Source: Clostridia bacterium (GTDB lineage Bacteria > Bacillota > Clostridia > Oscillospirales > CAG-272). From it: DNA of 64,000 nucleotides. This document shows positions 17,185 through 24,992 of the stretch, piece by piece (the stretch's first letter is position 1; each line of letters starts with the position of its first letter). The DNA is taken from NCBI GenBank assembly GCA_017399105.1, contig JAFQEJ010000052.1, positions 27,465 to 91,464 of the forward strand, written 5' to 3'. The notes beneath the pieces were generated by a model, which was given only the letters and a program-made list of their open reading frames with translations, had not been told where the DNA came from and ran no database searches. Both the position numbers and the translations under genes were made by a program.

Positions 17185-18408
17185 TCACTCCTCAACAAAA
17201 TACGCTCTTCCCGTATAGCTGCGGGAGAAGGTGTCGTAGGCTTCTTTGCTGCCGCGGATGACGAGGGGGGAGATGAGGGTGGGGGCGAGCTCGGTGAGGG
17301 CTTCGGCGTCCGATTCGGATTCGAGGGTGACGGCAAGGAAGTCATCGTCGCCGTCATAGTCGGGGAGGTCGTCGTCGCAGGGATAGAATTCGGCATCGGC
17401 GAGGGTGGCTTCATCCAGCTCCACAACGCTGCGGGCGGTGGAGATGAGCAGATCGGGATTGGGGATGGATGCGGGAGTGGTGAAGCTGCCGTCAAAGGCG
17501 GTGACGGCGTCGCGGATGCCCTTGATATAGCGATCGTCTGTGCCGCAGCAGCCGCCGAGGACGAGGATGCCTGCCTCGAGAAATTTGGGGGCAAAGGCGG
17601 CGAAATCTTCGGCTGAGAGGTCGAAGGTACGGTTGCCCTCTTCATCCTCATGGGGCATGCCTGCGTTGGGCTTTGCGATGAGGGGGATGCCGAAAGCAAG
17701 TGCTGTGGGAAGGAGGGGGGCGAGGGCTTTCAGCATATCATCGGGGCCTACCGAGCAGTTGGTGCCGAAGGCTGAGATGCCGAGGGGGGCGAGGGTGACA
17801 AGGCAGGCTTCAAGGGTATCGCCCGACATGGTTCTGCCGCCTGCATCGACTGTCATCGTGACGAAGATAGGCTTGTCCGAGACGCTTCGGATGCCTGTAA
17901 CAGCGGCTTTGACCTCGGTGAGACTGATGGAGGTTTCGACGGCGAAGAAGGCGACGCCGGTCTCGTGGAGGATTTTTGCCTGGGCAGCGTAGGCTGCGAC
18001 AACCTCATCAAAGGTGGCATCGCCGAAGGGCTCGATGAAGAGTCCGGTGGGGGAGAGATCACCGGCTACGCGGCAGGTGTGGCAGCCGCAGTGGTCATGC
18101 TCATGGGCACAATCGATGGAGAGGGCGGCCAGGGCATGATTGGTGCCTTCGATATCGGTGATGCCGTGCTTTTTCAGCGAGGGGGGATTGCCGCCGAAGG
18201 TGGGGGCATAAACGGCGTCTGAGCCTGCCTGCATATAGGCGCGCTGGATATTTTTGATGACTTCGGGATTTTCGAGAACCCATTTCTCGGGGCAGGCACC
18301 CTTCGGCATGCCGTCACGCATGAGAGAGGTACCGGTTGCGCCGTCGAGGATAAAGGGGAGAGGGAAGGATGCGGGAAAGTTGGGGAAGAGAGTGTGGAGG
18401 GTAGACAT
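17185..18408 (-). CDS. Homocysteine S-methyltransferase family protein
   Basis: 407 residues from the ATG at 18408 (AAAGGATCC site). The N-terminal ~300 residues are a homocysteine methyltransferase barrel: ILDGATGTSL (~20-29), zinc ligands in FGTNCS (~200-205) and GGCCGTD (~273-279). It lacks the pterin, cobalamin and activation domains of full MetH. The C-terminal ~110 residues are acidic and unlike MetH; clostridial variants of this kind usually work with separate corrinoid partners, none of which is visible here. A methyl donor cannot be named. It lies 71 bp behind the HD hydrolase gene, same strand. Confidence 0.85.
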   Translation of the reverse strand: MSTLHTLFPNFPASFPLPFILDGATGTSLMRDGMPKGACPEKWVLENPEVIKNIQRAYMQAGSDAVYAPTFGGNPPSLKKHGITDIEGTNHALAALSIDCAHEHDHCGCHTCRVAGDLSPTGLFIEPFGDATFDEVVAAYAAQAKILHETGVAFFAVETSISLTEVKAAVTGIRSVSDKPIFVTMTVDAGGRTMSGDTLEACLVTLAPLGISAFGTNCSVGPDDMLKALAPLLPTALAFGIPLIAKPNAGMPHEDEEGNRTFDLSAEDFAAFAPKFLEAGILVLGGCCGTDDRYIKGIRDAVTAFDGSFTTPASIPNPDLLISTARSVVELDEATLADAEFYPCDDDLPDYDGDDDFLAVTLESESDAEALTELAPTLISPLVIRGSKEAYDTFSRSYTGRAYFVEE

Positions 18409-18479
18409 GATTGGATCCTTTCTCACCGCCATCGGCGGTGAATAATGCTTGATATGATACGATCTGCAGGGCGGCTGAT

Positions 18480-19061
18480 TTATTTCCCCGACTGCTGGTC
18501 GAGATTCTTCTCAAATCCCGGCAGGAGATGCTCGATGAAGTAATCCAGCTCGGGGGAGTGGAGAGCTTTGAGGGAGGCGAGGGTGGTTTCGCGGGCGGAG
18601 TCGAATTCGTCGTTGCCGCTTTTCTTTTCCTCGAGGCATTTGATGTAGGCGCTGAGCTTATCGGCGGCTTTGACCAGCCTGGTGTGGTCCGCATCGAGGG
18701 ATTCATTGATGAGGGGGGCATAGGCGGGGCGGAGGGGAGTGGGGAGCTCATCGAGGAGGCGGGATTTTGCATTTTCCTCGATCAGGCGGTAGGTTTCGCG
18801 GATGCCTTCATTGAAATATTTAACCGGGGTTGGCAGGTCGCCGGTATAGACCTCGGGAGCATCATGGAAGAGAGCGGCTGAGGCGGCAAGGTTGGGGTCG
18901 TAGGCTTTGCCGAAGATTTCGTTGCCGATGGTGGCGAGGGCGTGGGCGAGGACTGCGGTTTCGTAGGCATGCTCGCAGAGGCTTTCGCTGCGTGTATTAC
19001 GCATGAGACCCCATCGGCGGATGTATTTTTGCCGCATGATGAGAGCAAAGAAGTTATTCAT
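18480..19061 (-). CDS. YfbR-like HD-domain 5'-deoxynucleotidase
   Basis: 193 residues. The first 70 residues match YfbR: the N-terminal FFALIMRQKYIRRWGLMRNT, then HD-fold metal ligands H in SLCEHAYET (~28-36), HD in ALFHDAPE (~64-71), and a later D in KAADKLSAYIKCLE (~135-148). YfbR removes phosphate from deoxynucleoside 5'-monophosphates. It is divergent from thyX across an 89-bp gap, which suits a shared theme of thymidylate and nucleotide metabolism. Confidence 0.85.
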   Translation of the reverse strand: MNNFFALIMRQKYIRRWGLMRNTRSESLCEHAYETAVLAHALATIGNEIFGKAYDPNLAASAALFHDAPEVYTGDLPTPVKYFNEGIRETYRLIEENAKSRLLDELPTPLRPAYAPLINESLDADHTRLVKAADKLSAYIKCLEEKKSGNDEFDSARETTLASLKALHSPELDYFIEHLLPGFEKNLDQQSGK

Positions 19062-19088
19062 AGGAGAACCTTTCTGAAAATATTATGG

Positions 19089-19118
19089 TTGACATGAATG
19101 GGGAAGTTGTGGTATGAT
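19089..19118 (+). promoter_or_regulatory. Promoter of thyX
   Basis: TTGACA at 19089-19094, 18 bp, TATGAT at 19113-19118, about 36 bp before the ATG. Confidence 0.7.
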
Positions 19119-19153
19119 AAATATGCAAATGATTGATTAAAGGAGTTGTTGGT

Positions 19154-19909
19154 ATGCCTCACGTTGAACTTTTGGCTTATACACCCGATGCCGACAAGCT
19201 GGTAGCGGCGGCTGCCAAGCTCTGTTACGCGAAGAGCGATATTGAGACGCTCATGCAGAATCTGACCCCGGAGAAGGTGGAGAGCTTTCTCTCGATGCTG
19301 TCCGATCTGGGACACGAGAGTCCGGTGGAGCACGCTTCCTATACCTTCGGCATTGAGGGCGTATCGCGGACACTGCTGGCGCAGATTACGAGACACCGCA
19401 TTGCATCCTTCTCGGTGCAGAGTCAGCGTTATGTGGAGAAGAGCGGATTTGAGTTTGTGATTCCGCCCGAAATTGAGGCGATCCCCGAGGCGAAGGAGGA
19501 GTATCTGGCTGCCATGGAGGAGGATCGCAGACATTATGACAGACTGCGTTCGATTTTGGCGGCTTCGCACGAAAAGCGGCTGATTGGCGAAGGGATGGAT
19601 CCTGTCGAGGCGGCAAAGAAGGCGGGCAAGCTTGCCAACGAGGATGCGCGCTTTGTGCTGCCGGGCTCCTGCGAGACGAGAATGATCATGACGATGAATG
19701 TGCGCTCACTTTACAATTTCTTCAAGCTGCGCTGCTGTAATCGGGCGCAGTGGGAGATCCGCGAGGTTGCCTGCCAGATGCTGAAGCTGGTAAGAGAGGC
19801 TTCACCGCTGTTATTCGGTCATGCGGGACCTGCCTGTCTGTACGGTCCTTGTGCGGAGGGGGCATACACCTGCGGCAAAATGAAGGAAGTCAGAGAGAAG
19901 CTCAGATGA
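19154..19909 (+). CDS. thyX: Flavin-dependent thymidylate synthase
   Basis: 251 residues from ATG 19154 (AAAGGAG site). The ThyX signature RHR-x7-S is present as RHRIASFSVQSQRY (~residues 80-93). It makes dTMP from dUMP using FAD, NADPH and methylene-tetrahydrofolate. The C-terminal CNRAQWEIREVACQMLKL (~195-212) carries further conserved active-site residues. Length is at the normal upper end for the family. No thyA is seen in the window. Confidence 0.96.
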   Translation: MPHVELLAYTPDADKLVAAAAKLCYAKSDIETLMQNLTPEKVESFLSMLSDLGHESPVEHASYTFGIEGVSRTLLAQITRHRIASFSVQSQRYVEKSGFEFVIPPEIEAIPEAKEEYLAAMEEDRRHYDRLRSILAASHEKRLIGEGMDPVEAAKKAGKLANEDARFVLPGSCETRMIMTMNVRSLYNFFKLRCCNRAQWEIREVACQMLKLVREASPLLFGHAGPACLYGPCAEGAYTCGKMKEVREKLR

Positions 19910-19948
19910 ATATTTACGGTGGGATCCTTTGATCCTGCCGTTTTTTTA

Positions 19949-20899
19949 TCATTCCTGCCGGGGGGCTGATTCGGTCGGCTCGGCGGCGGCTTGGCTTGCG
20001 ATATACTCCTTGGGGGAGAGTCCGGTGAATTTTTTGAAGTGGCGGTTGAAGGAGGAGATGGAGGTATAACCGACGCTGTTGGCAATCTCCGAGATGCTGC
20101 GCTTGACATCCGATGTGAGGGCGGCGCAGGCGGCATTGATGCGGACGCGGTAGAGGTATTCAAAGGGAGAGCTGCCCACAACATTGGCAAATAGGCGGCG
20201 CATATGAACCTCGCTGATATGGCAGAGGGCCGCCAGCTTTTCGGCGGTGACATCCTCGGAAAATTTCTGGGAGATATAAGAGATGGCAGGGAGGACAACC
20301 TCGATGGAGTGGGGCTCGGGGGCTTCGGCGAGGGGATTGTTTTCTCCGCCGTGAATGCGCCACAGCTCGAGGACGATCATCGAGATGAGGGTACGTGCCA
20401 TGAAGCGGTACTCGGGGAGACGGTCGTGCAGCTCGGTGATTAACTCCTTGAGCAGTGCATTGAGCTTGGGCTGAGCACTGCCGTGGTAGATGGTGCCGAC
20501 CTTGCCCTGAGTTTCGGTGAGCTCGGTATAGAGCTTGGCGGTATGGGAGGCATCGGCATCAAAGAGGCGATTCATATCGACGGTGAGGAAAATCCAGGAT
20601 GAGGGATCATGCTCGAGGCTTTGGGCAATATGGATTTCGTTGGGGTAGACCACCGAAATATCGCCGGTGCGGAAGGGGATGATCTTCTTGCCGATGAAGA
20701 AGATACCGCTGCCCTTCATGCAGATGCCGATCTCAAAGTTATGATGATAATGGAGGGAGACGGCTTTGGAATCGGGCGTCCAATAGACCTGCTCGGGGAG
20801 ATGTACGGGGAAGTCACGGTCGAGGGTACGTTCATCATAGATGACGCTGCGGAGATCGCTGCACGAATCCGCAGGAGAATTTTCGGCAGGGTGATTCAT
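19949..20899 (-). CDS. AraC-family transcriptional regulator with cupin sensor domain
   Basis: 316 residues. An N-terminal cupin-like sensor (HYHHNFEIGICMKGSGIFFIGKK, ~50-72, read as a typical His-rich beta strand) precedes two C-terminal helix-turn-helix motifs (~215-305). The second has the signature ISEIANSVGYTSISSFNRHFKKFTGLSPKEY. Such regulators usually control sugar-use genes. Its start overlaps the stop of the NUDIX gene (ATGA), so both share one promoter at 21491-21519. Confidence 0.9.
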   Translation of the reverse strand: MNHPAENSPADSCSDLRSVIYDERTLDRDFPVHLPEQVYWTPDSKAVSLHYHHNFEIGICMKGSGIFFIGKKIIPFRTGDISVVYPNEIHIAQSLEHDPSSWIFLTVDMNRLFDADASHTAKLYTELTETQGKVGTIYHGSAQPKLNALLKELITELHDRLPEYRFMARTLISMIVLELWRIHGGENNPLAEAPEPHSIEVVLPAISYISQKFSEDVTAEKLAALCHISEVHMRRLFANVVGSSPFEYLYRVRINAACAALTSDVKRSISEIANSVGYTSISSFNRHFKKFTGLSPKEYIASQAAAEPTESAPRQE

Positions 20900-21432
20900 G
20901 ACTGCTTCTCTTTTCTCATGAGGTAGGCACGGAGAACGGCGGCTTGGGTTTTGCCGTCGGGAATTTTGCCTTCGAGGATGAGATTTACGAGGGTTTCGAT
21001 GGGATAGGCTTCGACCGAGAGAAATTCATCCTCATCGAGGTGCTGTTCTCCGAAGGTGAGGTCTTCGGCAAGGTACATGTGAATTCTTTCGTCAAGGATG
21101 GCGGGGGAGCCGTAGTAGCAGCCCAGATAGGTGAGCTTTTCGGCGGCAGCTCCGGTTTCTTCCTTCAGCTCGCGGCGGGCGCAGGTTTCGGGAGATTCTC
21201 CGGGATCGAGCTTACCGGCGGGGATTTCGATGAGCTCCTCGGCGTAAGGATAGCGGTACTGCTTGACGCAGATGACTTTTCCGTCGTCGGTGAGAGGAAT
21301 GACGCAGCAGGCGCCCTTATGGCGGATGACCTCGCGGGAGGCTTCACTGCCGTTATCGAGGGCGACGGTATCGAGGGTCAGGGTGAGGACCTTACCGGTG
21401 AAGAGGTTTTTTGAGGTGAGGGTGGTTTCCAT
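20896..21432 (-). CDS. NUDIX hydrolase (ADP-ribose pyrophosphatase type)
   Basis: 178 residues from ATG 21432. NUDIX box: GKLDPGESPETCARRELKEE then TG (~72-93) with the REL-x-EE-x-G core. The preceding VICVKQYRYPYAEELIEIPAG (~53-73) is the ADP-ribose pyrophosphatase pattern. It hydrolyses ADP-ribose or a similar nucleoside diphosphate in the cytoplasm. It is the first gene of a two-gene unit with the AraC regulator. Confidence 0.93.
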   Translation of the reverse strand: METTLTSKNLFTGKVLTLTLDTVALDNGSEASREVIRHKGACCVIPLTDDGKVICVKQYRYPYAEELIEIPAGKLDPGESPETCARRELKEETGAAAEKLTYLGCYYGSPAILDERIHMYLAEDLTFGEQHLDEDEFLSVEAYPIETLVNLILEGKIPDGKTQAAVLRAYLMRKEKQS

Positions 21433-21490
21433 GGTTTGTTTTTGCCCCTTTCGGTTGAGATGATCGAATTTGCATAGATGAGATATATTT

Positions 21491-21519
21491 ATTGTAGCAG
21501 AGCGGAGGGAGGATGTCAA
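21491..21519 (-). promoter_or_regulatory. Promoter of the NUDIX-AraC unit
   Basis: Minus strand TTGACA (21519-21514), 17 bp, TACAAT (21496-21491). Confidence 0.75.
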
Positions 21520-21725
21520 TAGGGGGAGGGAGATTTGGGGGATACGGTGCAGGCATCACATCCGATGAACCTCATCTGACGTGATCATCTCTCATTTTAA
21601 TATTTTTTGTCTGATTTTTCGCAATAATTATCATTGCCAAATCATGTGAAGTATGGTAATATAATACCATGGCATGGCAGCATGCCGAATTTCAACAAGC
21701 AGCTTTTGCTGCGGAAAGGATTCAT

Positions 21726-23354
21726 ATGAAGTATATATTGCAATTTAATAAAATGATGTCGGTTTTTCTCTGTGCGGCAATGCTTTTCTCCTTTGCGGGA
21801 TGTAATGAGAATGCTGCAGTTCAAAATTCGGCGCAGAATGAAACGGGGGATGTCAAGGTGTACAATCTTGCAACAGTAAAGGAAAATATCGCCGATTATA
21901 CCATTGTGCGCGGCGATGCGTCGGACGACAAGATTACAGAGGCTTCGGTGCTGCTGCGCAATACCATACGAGATGCCATCGGCGTGGAGCTGACGCTGAC
22001 CACCGACTGGGACGGCGATGCCGATAACAGCGAACGGCTTGAGATTCGCGTGGGTAAGACCAACCGCGAAACGACTGCGGCTCCCGAAGAGGGAAAGTTT
22101 GTGGTTACAGACGATGAAAATGGTAATATTATTTTGCTGGGTGCCGATGTCAAGCAGACCGTAAAGGCGGTGGAGGCTTTTTTGGCACAGAACTTCGGTT
22201 ATGAGCCGCCGGTAAATCAGATTGCTCATAATGTCAAGGATTACGGTGCTGTCGGTGACGGCGTTGAGGATGATACCGAGGCATTCAAGGCGGCGGTCAA
22301 GGCGGCTGAGGCGGACGGACTTCCCGTTTATGTGCCTGGCGGTCACTATCTTATAAGCGATACCATCGAGCTGAATTCGGTCACTCTCTACGGTCAGGAG
22401 CAGGGCGCATGGACTGCAGACTCCTGCGGCCTTCCGAGAATCGATCAGACCGATATGTATCAGCCGCTCTTCGACGTGCGCTCAGGTTCGCTTGCGGGCG
22501 TGAACATTCATGCATCCGGCGTTGCGGGAGATGCCGAGATGAAGCCTACGGTGCTGATTACCGGTACGGGCGGACGAGTATCCAATTCGCGGATTCATCA
22601 GCCTTATATCGGTATTTACACCGATGATACCTCCAACCCGGGCAGATGCTTCATTGACAATATCTTTATTGTTGAGGCGAAGGAAATGGGTGTTTATGTT
22701 GCCGGTACCTATGATGTGCCTGCGCTTAACAATATCGAGGTTTGGAACCCGACCGAAACCTGTCCGGTGGCTTTCAAATTCGGTCACAACGATGACCTGA
22801 GAGCGGTGAATCTCTTTGCCTTCCGAGCGAATGTGGGATTCCTCATTGAAGAGACCGAGACGGGCTCCTGTTGGGGAAGCTTTACCAACTGCTCGGTGGA
22901 CTATACAAGCATTGGCTTCCGTTTCAGCAAGGGAAATCATCATGCCACCATCGTGGGCGGTACCTATTGGACGCATCATGTTGCCATCGACGTGACCGAG
23001 GACTGCACCGGTTTCATTGCGGCATCCGGCTGTGAGCTGAAGTCAAACGGTGAGCGCACACTGCGTATTCGTGGCGGAAATACGGTTACCGTCAGCGGCT
23101 GTTCGATTATTCACGATTTTGAAACCGAAACACCTGCTGTATCGGTCAGCGGAGGAAAGGCGGTCAATATCTCGGGCAACACGATTTACAGCCGTCCCAC
23201 CGTCATTGAAATCACCCACAGGGGAGAGGGCGTTGTCGGCATCGTGAACAATACGATTTACACCGGCGGCAAGGAGCTGGTCGACAAGTCGAAAAACTGT
23301 GTTGTGAAGGTGGACAACATCGTGCTGGAAGGCGCATCCTTTACAACCGAGTAA
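21726..23354 (+). CDS. Lipoprotein with one pectate-lyase-like beta helix
   Basis: 542 residues from ATG 21726 (AAAGGA site). Lipobox FSFAGC (Cys ~28). The N-terminal domain (~55-160; DYTIVRGDASDDKITEASVL, EIRVGKTNRE) is the same as in the protein encoded at 13627. A single Pectate_lyase_3 helix begins ~residue 170 (NVKDYGAVGDGVEDDTEAFK). Predicted to be an extracellular glycan-active or glycan-binding protein. An imperfect dyad (ATGGTA-ATATAA-TACCAT, 21653-21670) overlaps the likely -10 region, a possible operator. A structured repeat follows the stop. Confidence 0.8.
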   Translation: MKYILQFNKMMSVFLCAAMLFSFAGCNENAAVQNSAQNETGDVKVYNLATVKENIADYTIVRGDASDDKITEASVLLRNTIRDAIGVELTLTTDWDGDADNSERLEIRVGKTNRETTAAPEEGKFVVTDDENGNIILLGADVKQTVKAVEAFLAQNFGYEPPVNQIAHNVKDYGAVGDGVEDDTEAFKAAVKAAEADGLPVYVPGGHYLISDTIELNSVTLYGQEQGAWTADSCGLPRIDQTDMYQPLFDVRSGSLAGVNIHASGVAGDAEMKPTVLITGTGGRVSNSRIHQPYIGIYTDDTSNPGRCFIDNIFIVEAKEMGVYVAGTYDVPALNNIEVWNPTETCPVAFKFGHNDDLRAVNLFAFRANVGFLIEETETGSCWGSFTNCSVDYTSIGFRFSKGNHHATIVGGTYWTHHVAIDVTEDCTGFIAASGCELKSNGERTLRIRGGNTVTVSGCSIIHDFETETPAVSVSGGKAVNISGNTIYSRPTVIEITHRGEGVVGIVNNTIYTGGKELVDKSKNCVVKVDNIVLEGASFTTE

Positions 23355-23382
23355 GTATAAACTTCCGATGAAACAGAACAAG

Positions 23383-23544
23383 GGGCTGCTGCAAATTTTT
23401 CATTTGCAACAGCCCAGCCACAAAAATTTTCGATTTTGTGGCGTATATTGATTGGTTTCAGGGCATAAATGTCCTGAAATGGCGGTCTTTGACCGGCAAA
23501 ATCAATATCAGGGGGCTGACGCATTGCAAATGCGTCAGTCTTTT
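23383..23544 (+). repeat. Dispersed structured repeat, copy A
   Basis: About 160 bp starting 28 bp after a stop codon. Four parts are visible. (1) Hairpin GGGCTG-C-TGCAAAT / ATTTGCA-A-CAGCCC (23383-23415). (2) Hairpin GCCACAAAA / TTTTGTGGC. (3) A junction closed by ATATTGATT / AATCAATAT that holds two hairpins, TTTCAGGGCAT-AA-ATGTCCTGAAA and CGGTC-TTT-GACCG. (4) Hairpin CTGACGCATT / AATGCGTCAG followed by a T-run. The two ends are inverted relatives of each other (GGGCTG, then GCA), as in a MITE. Copy B is at 60224. Confidence 0.85.
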
Positions 23545-23549
23545 GTTCT

Positions 23550-23897
23550 TTATTTGCTCATGAGGCGGGTTCGGATGCGGTAGACGGTATCACGGCTGAG
23601 ATTCATACATTCAGCCGATTTATCCATTGTGAATCCCATGATGTAGTAGTATTTGATGAACTCGCGCTCCTGAAGCTTGCGGCGGCGTACACTGGGCGGG
23701 CAGTCGTCGGGGACATAATGCTCCAACTCCTCGTTGAAGGTGCGAAGCAGCTGCTGAAGCTCGGCAACGCGGCTGCGCAATGCTTTTATGTCCTCCTCGC
23801 TCCCATAGATGAGGGTGTGCTGAAGTTCGCGCTGCTTCAGACGCAGCTCGTCGGCATGTTCCTTATAGGCTTCGTATCGGAATTTTGTTTCGGTCAA
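23550..23897 (-). CDS. Small HTH protein, sigma-like region 4
   Basis: 115 residues if started at TTG 23897, which has a GGAGGTG site. An upstream ATG at 23948 has no such site. A charged helical N-terminal part (ELRLKQRELQHTL, AELQQLLRTFNEELE) may form a coiled coil. The C-terminal helix-turn-helix (FTMDKSAECMNLSRDTVYRI, ~90-109) resembles sigma-70 region 4. It follows the CxxC gene by 26 bp on the same strand. Could be a small sigma-like or switch protein; function unknown. Confidence 0.65.
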   Translation of the reverse strand: MTETKFRYEAYKEHADELRLKQRELQHTLIYGSEEDIKALRSRVAELQQLLRTFNEELEHYVPDDCPPSVRRRKLQEREFIKYYYIMGFTMDKSAECMNLSRDTVYRIRTRLMSK

Positions 23898-23923
23898 GAT
23901 ATCACCTCCAATGACATTCTGAA

Positions 23924-24130
23924 TCAAAGGGCATAATAGCCGAGGCATGTGAGCAGCTCGGCGGTATCCGACAGATCGCAGAGCACAAGCAGCTCCTCAA
24001 TGTTCATCGCATTCAGGCATTTCCTGCAGATGGCCTCGCCTTCCGGGGTCAGCACGCCCTCTATGACGGCACCGCCGCAGATTATGCAGGTATGACGGGC
24101 GCCTTCGTTTTCGTTTCTCTCTTCGTACAC
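23924..24130 (-). CDS. Small CxxC...CxxC protein (Gin/CsfB-like candidate)
   Basis: 68 residues from a GTG start at 24130 with AAAGGATGG upstream. Two CxxC pairs (CIIC and CRKC) with 16 residues between them form a probable zinc ribbon, followed by an acidic leucine-rich helix. The spacing resembles the anti-sigma factor Gin/CsfB of spore formers, but similarity outside the cysteines is weak. Its downstream partner is a sigma-like HTH protein, which would fit a regulator pair (inference). Confidence 0.6.
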   Translation of the reverse strand: MYEERNENEGARHTCIICGGAVIEGVLTPEGEAICRKCLNAMNIEELLVLCDLSDTAELLTCLGYYAL

Positions 24131-24460
24131 TTGAAACCATCCTTTCTTTTTGGGTTTATCTTTCAGATGAACAGCAGCTTCATAAAAAGAACAAATGTTC
24201 GTATCTGTGGGTTGAGTATAGCACAGGTCGTTGTCTTAAACAATAGCAAAAATTGAGTATTTACAGAAAATTAATAATGTGCCGTAAATGTCAAAAAGTT
24301 TACTTAAAAACTGTGCAAAATGACAGCAAGATAACAAAAATGAGAAAAGATTGTGCAAAATGCCAAGGCGTAGAAAAATGAGTTAAAAAATTGTGAGAAG
24401 TGCACAAAAGTGCGGTGGCAATTTATAAAAATGTCTCAAAAAAACGGAGCAGGGCACCAT

Positions 24461-24635
24461 GTAAATAATATTTACCCGTCTGTTATGTGACCGCAATATG
24501 AAGCTTTTCAGAAGCAAATGTGACTGTATTCGGTGGATACATGGGTAAATAATGTTTACTATCTCGAAGAAATCGGCTGATATCAAGAGATTTTACCTTC
24601 ATTTTGGTTCTTTTGAATGGTAAATATAATCTACC
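24461..24635. promoter_or_regulatory. Three operator-like repeats upstream of the sugar-uptake operon
   Basis: A perfect palindrome GTAAATAATATTTAC (24461-24475), a near copy GTAAATAATGTTTAC (24545-24559) and a relative GGTAAATATAATCTACC (24619-24635). The second and third are each followed ~17-19 bp later by GGCTGATAT, so a larger unit of ~45 bp repeats at 74-bp spacing. All lie upstream of the -35 at 24697. The 862-bp gap 24131-24992 otherwise holds the promoter at 24697 and the leader RNA. Confidence 0.7.
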
Positions 24636-24696
24636 CTTCGGCGAAAAATGGCTGATATATAAAGAAAATAAGCGAAAAACGCACTTTCGGGCACTA

Positions 24697-24725
24697 TTGA
24701 CAATTATTTATTGATATGATATCAT
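24697..24725 (+). promoter_or_regulatory. Promoter of the ABC/DUF5696 sugar operon
   Basis: TTGACA at 24697-24702, 17 bp, TATCAT at 24720-24725. Transcription would start near 24732, leaving a leader of about 260 nt. Confidence 0.75.
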
Positions 24726-24731
24726 ATTTGC

Positions 24732-24992
24732 GTTAAACCATAAATATGGGTGAACTGTCTCTATTCGGCTCTGACACCGGATAGCTGCGCTCTCCCATGC
24801 TTTTTGGTTGCATTTTATATGGCAAATCTTTGCCGGAGCGATCAAGCCACGCGCCGGCAGCGGGTATGCCTGCATGTGCGACGATATGCTGTATGGAAAA
24901 AACGTCGGTTTTCTTCCATATATTATATAGGACACGCAGCGGTGTGCCCACAGCATCATCCAATCAAAATCTTGGTAGGAGGAAAAAGATCA
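24732..24992 (+). other. Long structured 5' leader of the sugar operon
   Basis: Foldable stems include CTATTCGG / CCGGATAG (~24761-24784), GGCAA / TTGCC (~24821-24835), and TATGGAA / TTCCATA with an inner AAAAC-GTC-GGTTTT (~24891-24920). GAGGAAAAAG follows as ribosome binding site. I do not recognise a known riboswitch class. Confidence 0.4.

Noticed and set aside
24732..24992. Known riboswitch in the sugar-operon leader
   Set aside because: Stems are present but no conserved core of a class I know (TPP, SAM, glycine, PreQ1, FMN and others).
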